NCBI GenBank assembly: GCA_025458365.1
Contig: JALOSP010000094.1
Location: 1-6,068, forward strand
DNA from: Hyphomonadaceae bacterium
Lineage (GTDB): Bacteria; Pseudomonadota; Alphaproteobacteria; Caulobacterales; Aquidulcibacteraceae
Length of the DNA stretch: 6,068 bases
Direction: 5' to 3'
The translations under genes were made by a program, and so were the position numbers. How positions within the stretch are numbered: position 1 is the first letter of the stretch; each line of letters begins with the position of its first letter. Below the pieces are notes generated by a model, which saw only the letters and a program-made list of their open reading frames with translations, was not told the DNA's origin and ran no database searches. Shown one piece after another: positions 6,049 to 6,068 of the stretch.

Positions 6049-6068
6049 AAAATCAGGAGTCTGGTGCG
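6036..6068 (+). CDS. Possible start of a downstream gene (first 11 codons)
   Basis: ATG 6036 opens a frame, MESAQNQESGA, that stays open to the window edge. The only Shine-Dalgarno-like sequence is AGGTGG at 6016-6021, 14 bases upstream, which is far, and it lies inside the hairpin. GTG 6064 with AGGAG (6055-6059) four bases upstream is an alternative start in a different frame. The evidence is too short to name a product or to be sure that a gene begins here. Confidence 0.25.
   Translation, partial: MESAQNQESGA

Overview
This is a GC-rich chromosomal window of an alphaproteobacterium. The placement rests on the MreB sequence, on a J-domain protein of a characteristic alphaproteobacterial type (N-terminal Cys/His segment, C-terminal J-domain) divergent from bolA, and on GANTC sites in intergenic DNA. 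I cannot place it below class; a Hyphomonadaceae/Maricaulales-like bacterium is only a guess. I see no mobile element, tRNA, rRNA or CRISPR array.

Layout. On the minus strand, read right to left, lie a J-domain protein gene (3503-2868), then mreB (2692-1646), mreC (1546-296) and the 5' part of mreD (299 to the window edge). On the plus strand lie bolA (3632-3940), divergent from the J-protein gene, and an exported protein of 631 residues made of four beta-sandwich repeats of the PPC (bacterial pre-peptidase C-terminal) type (4041-5936). The last 130 bases hold two inverted repeats, three evenly spaced GANTC sites and perhaps the first codons of another gene at 6036. No gene-free stretch exceeds about 180 bases.

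How the genes work together. mreB, mreC and mreD form the classical cell-shape operon: MreB is the cytoplasmic actin-like filament, MreC the periplasmic scaffold anchored in the inner membrane, and MreD its integral membrane partner. mreC and mreD overlap and are probably translationally coupled. mreB and mreC are separated by 97 bases that can fold into a nested hairpin. bolA encodes a small protein that in other bacteria works with monothiol glutaredoxins in Fe-S handling; in E. coli BolA also represses mreB. The PPC-repeat protein has a signal peptide but no visible catalytic domain, so it is probably a secreted or periplasmic binding or structural protein of unknown partner.

Most of the window is ordinary core genome. 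The points worth a second look are the apparent CTG start of mreD, the mreB-mreC junction hairpin, the palindrome cluster upstream of mreB, a possible near-leaderless promoter for the J-protein gene, the mosaic PPC repeats with a single cysteine pair, and the hairpin with 18-bp-spaced GANTC sites at the right end.
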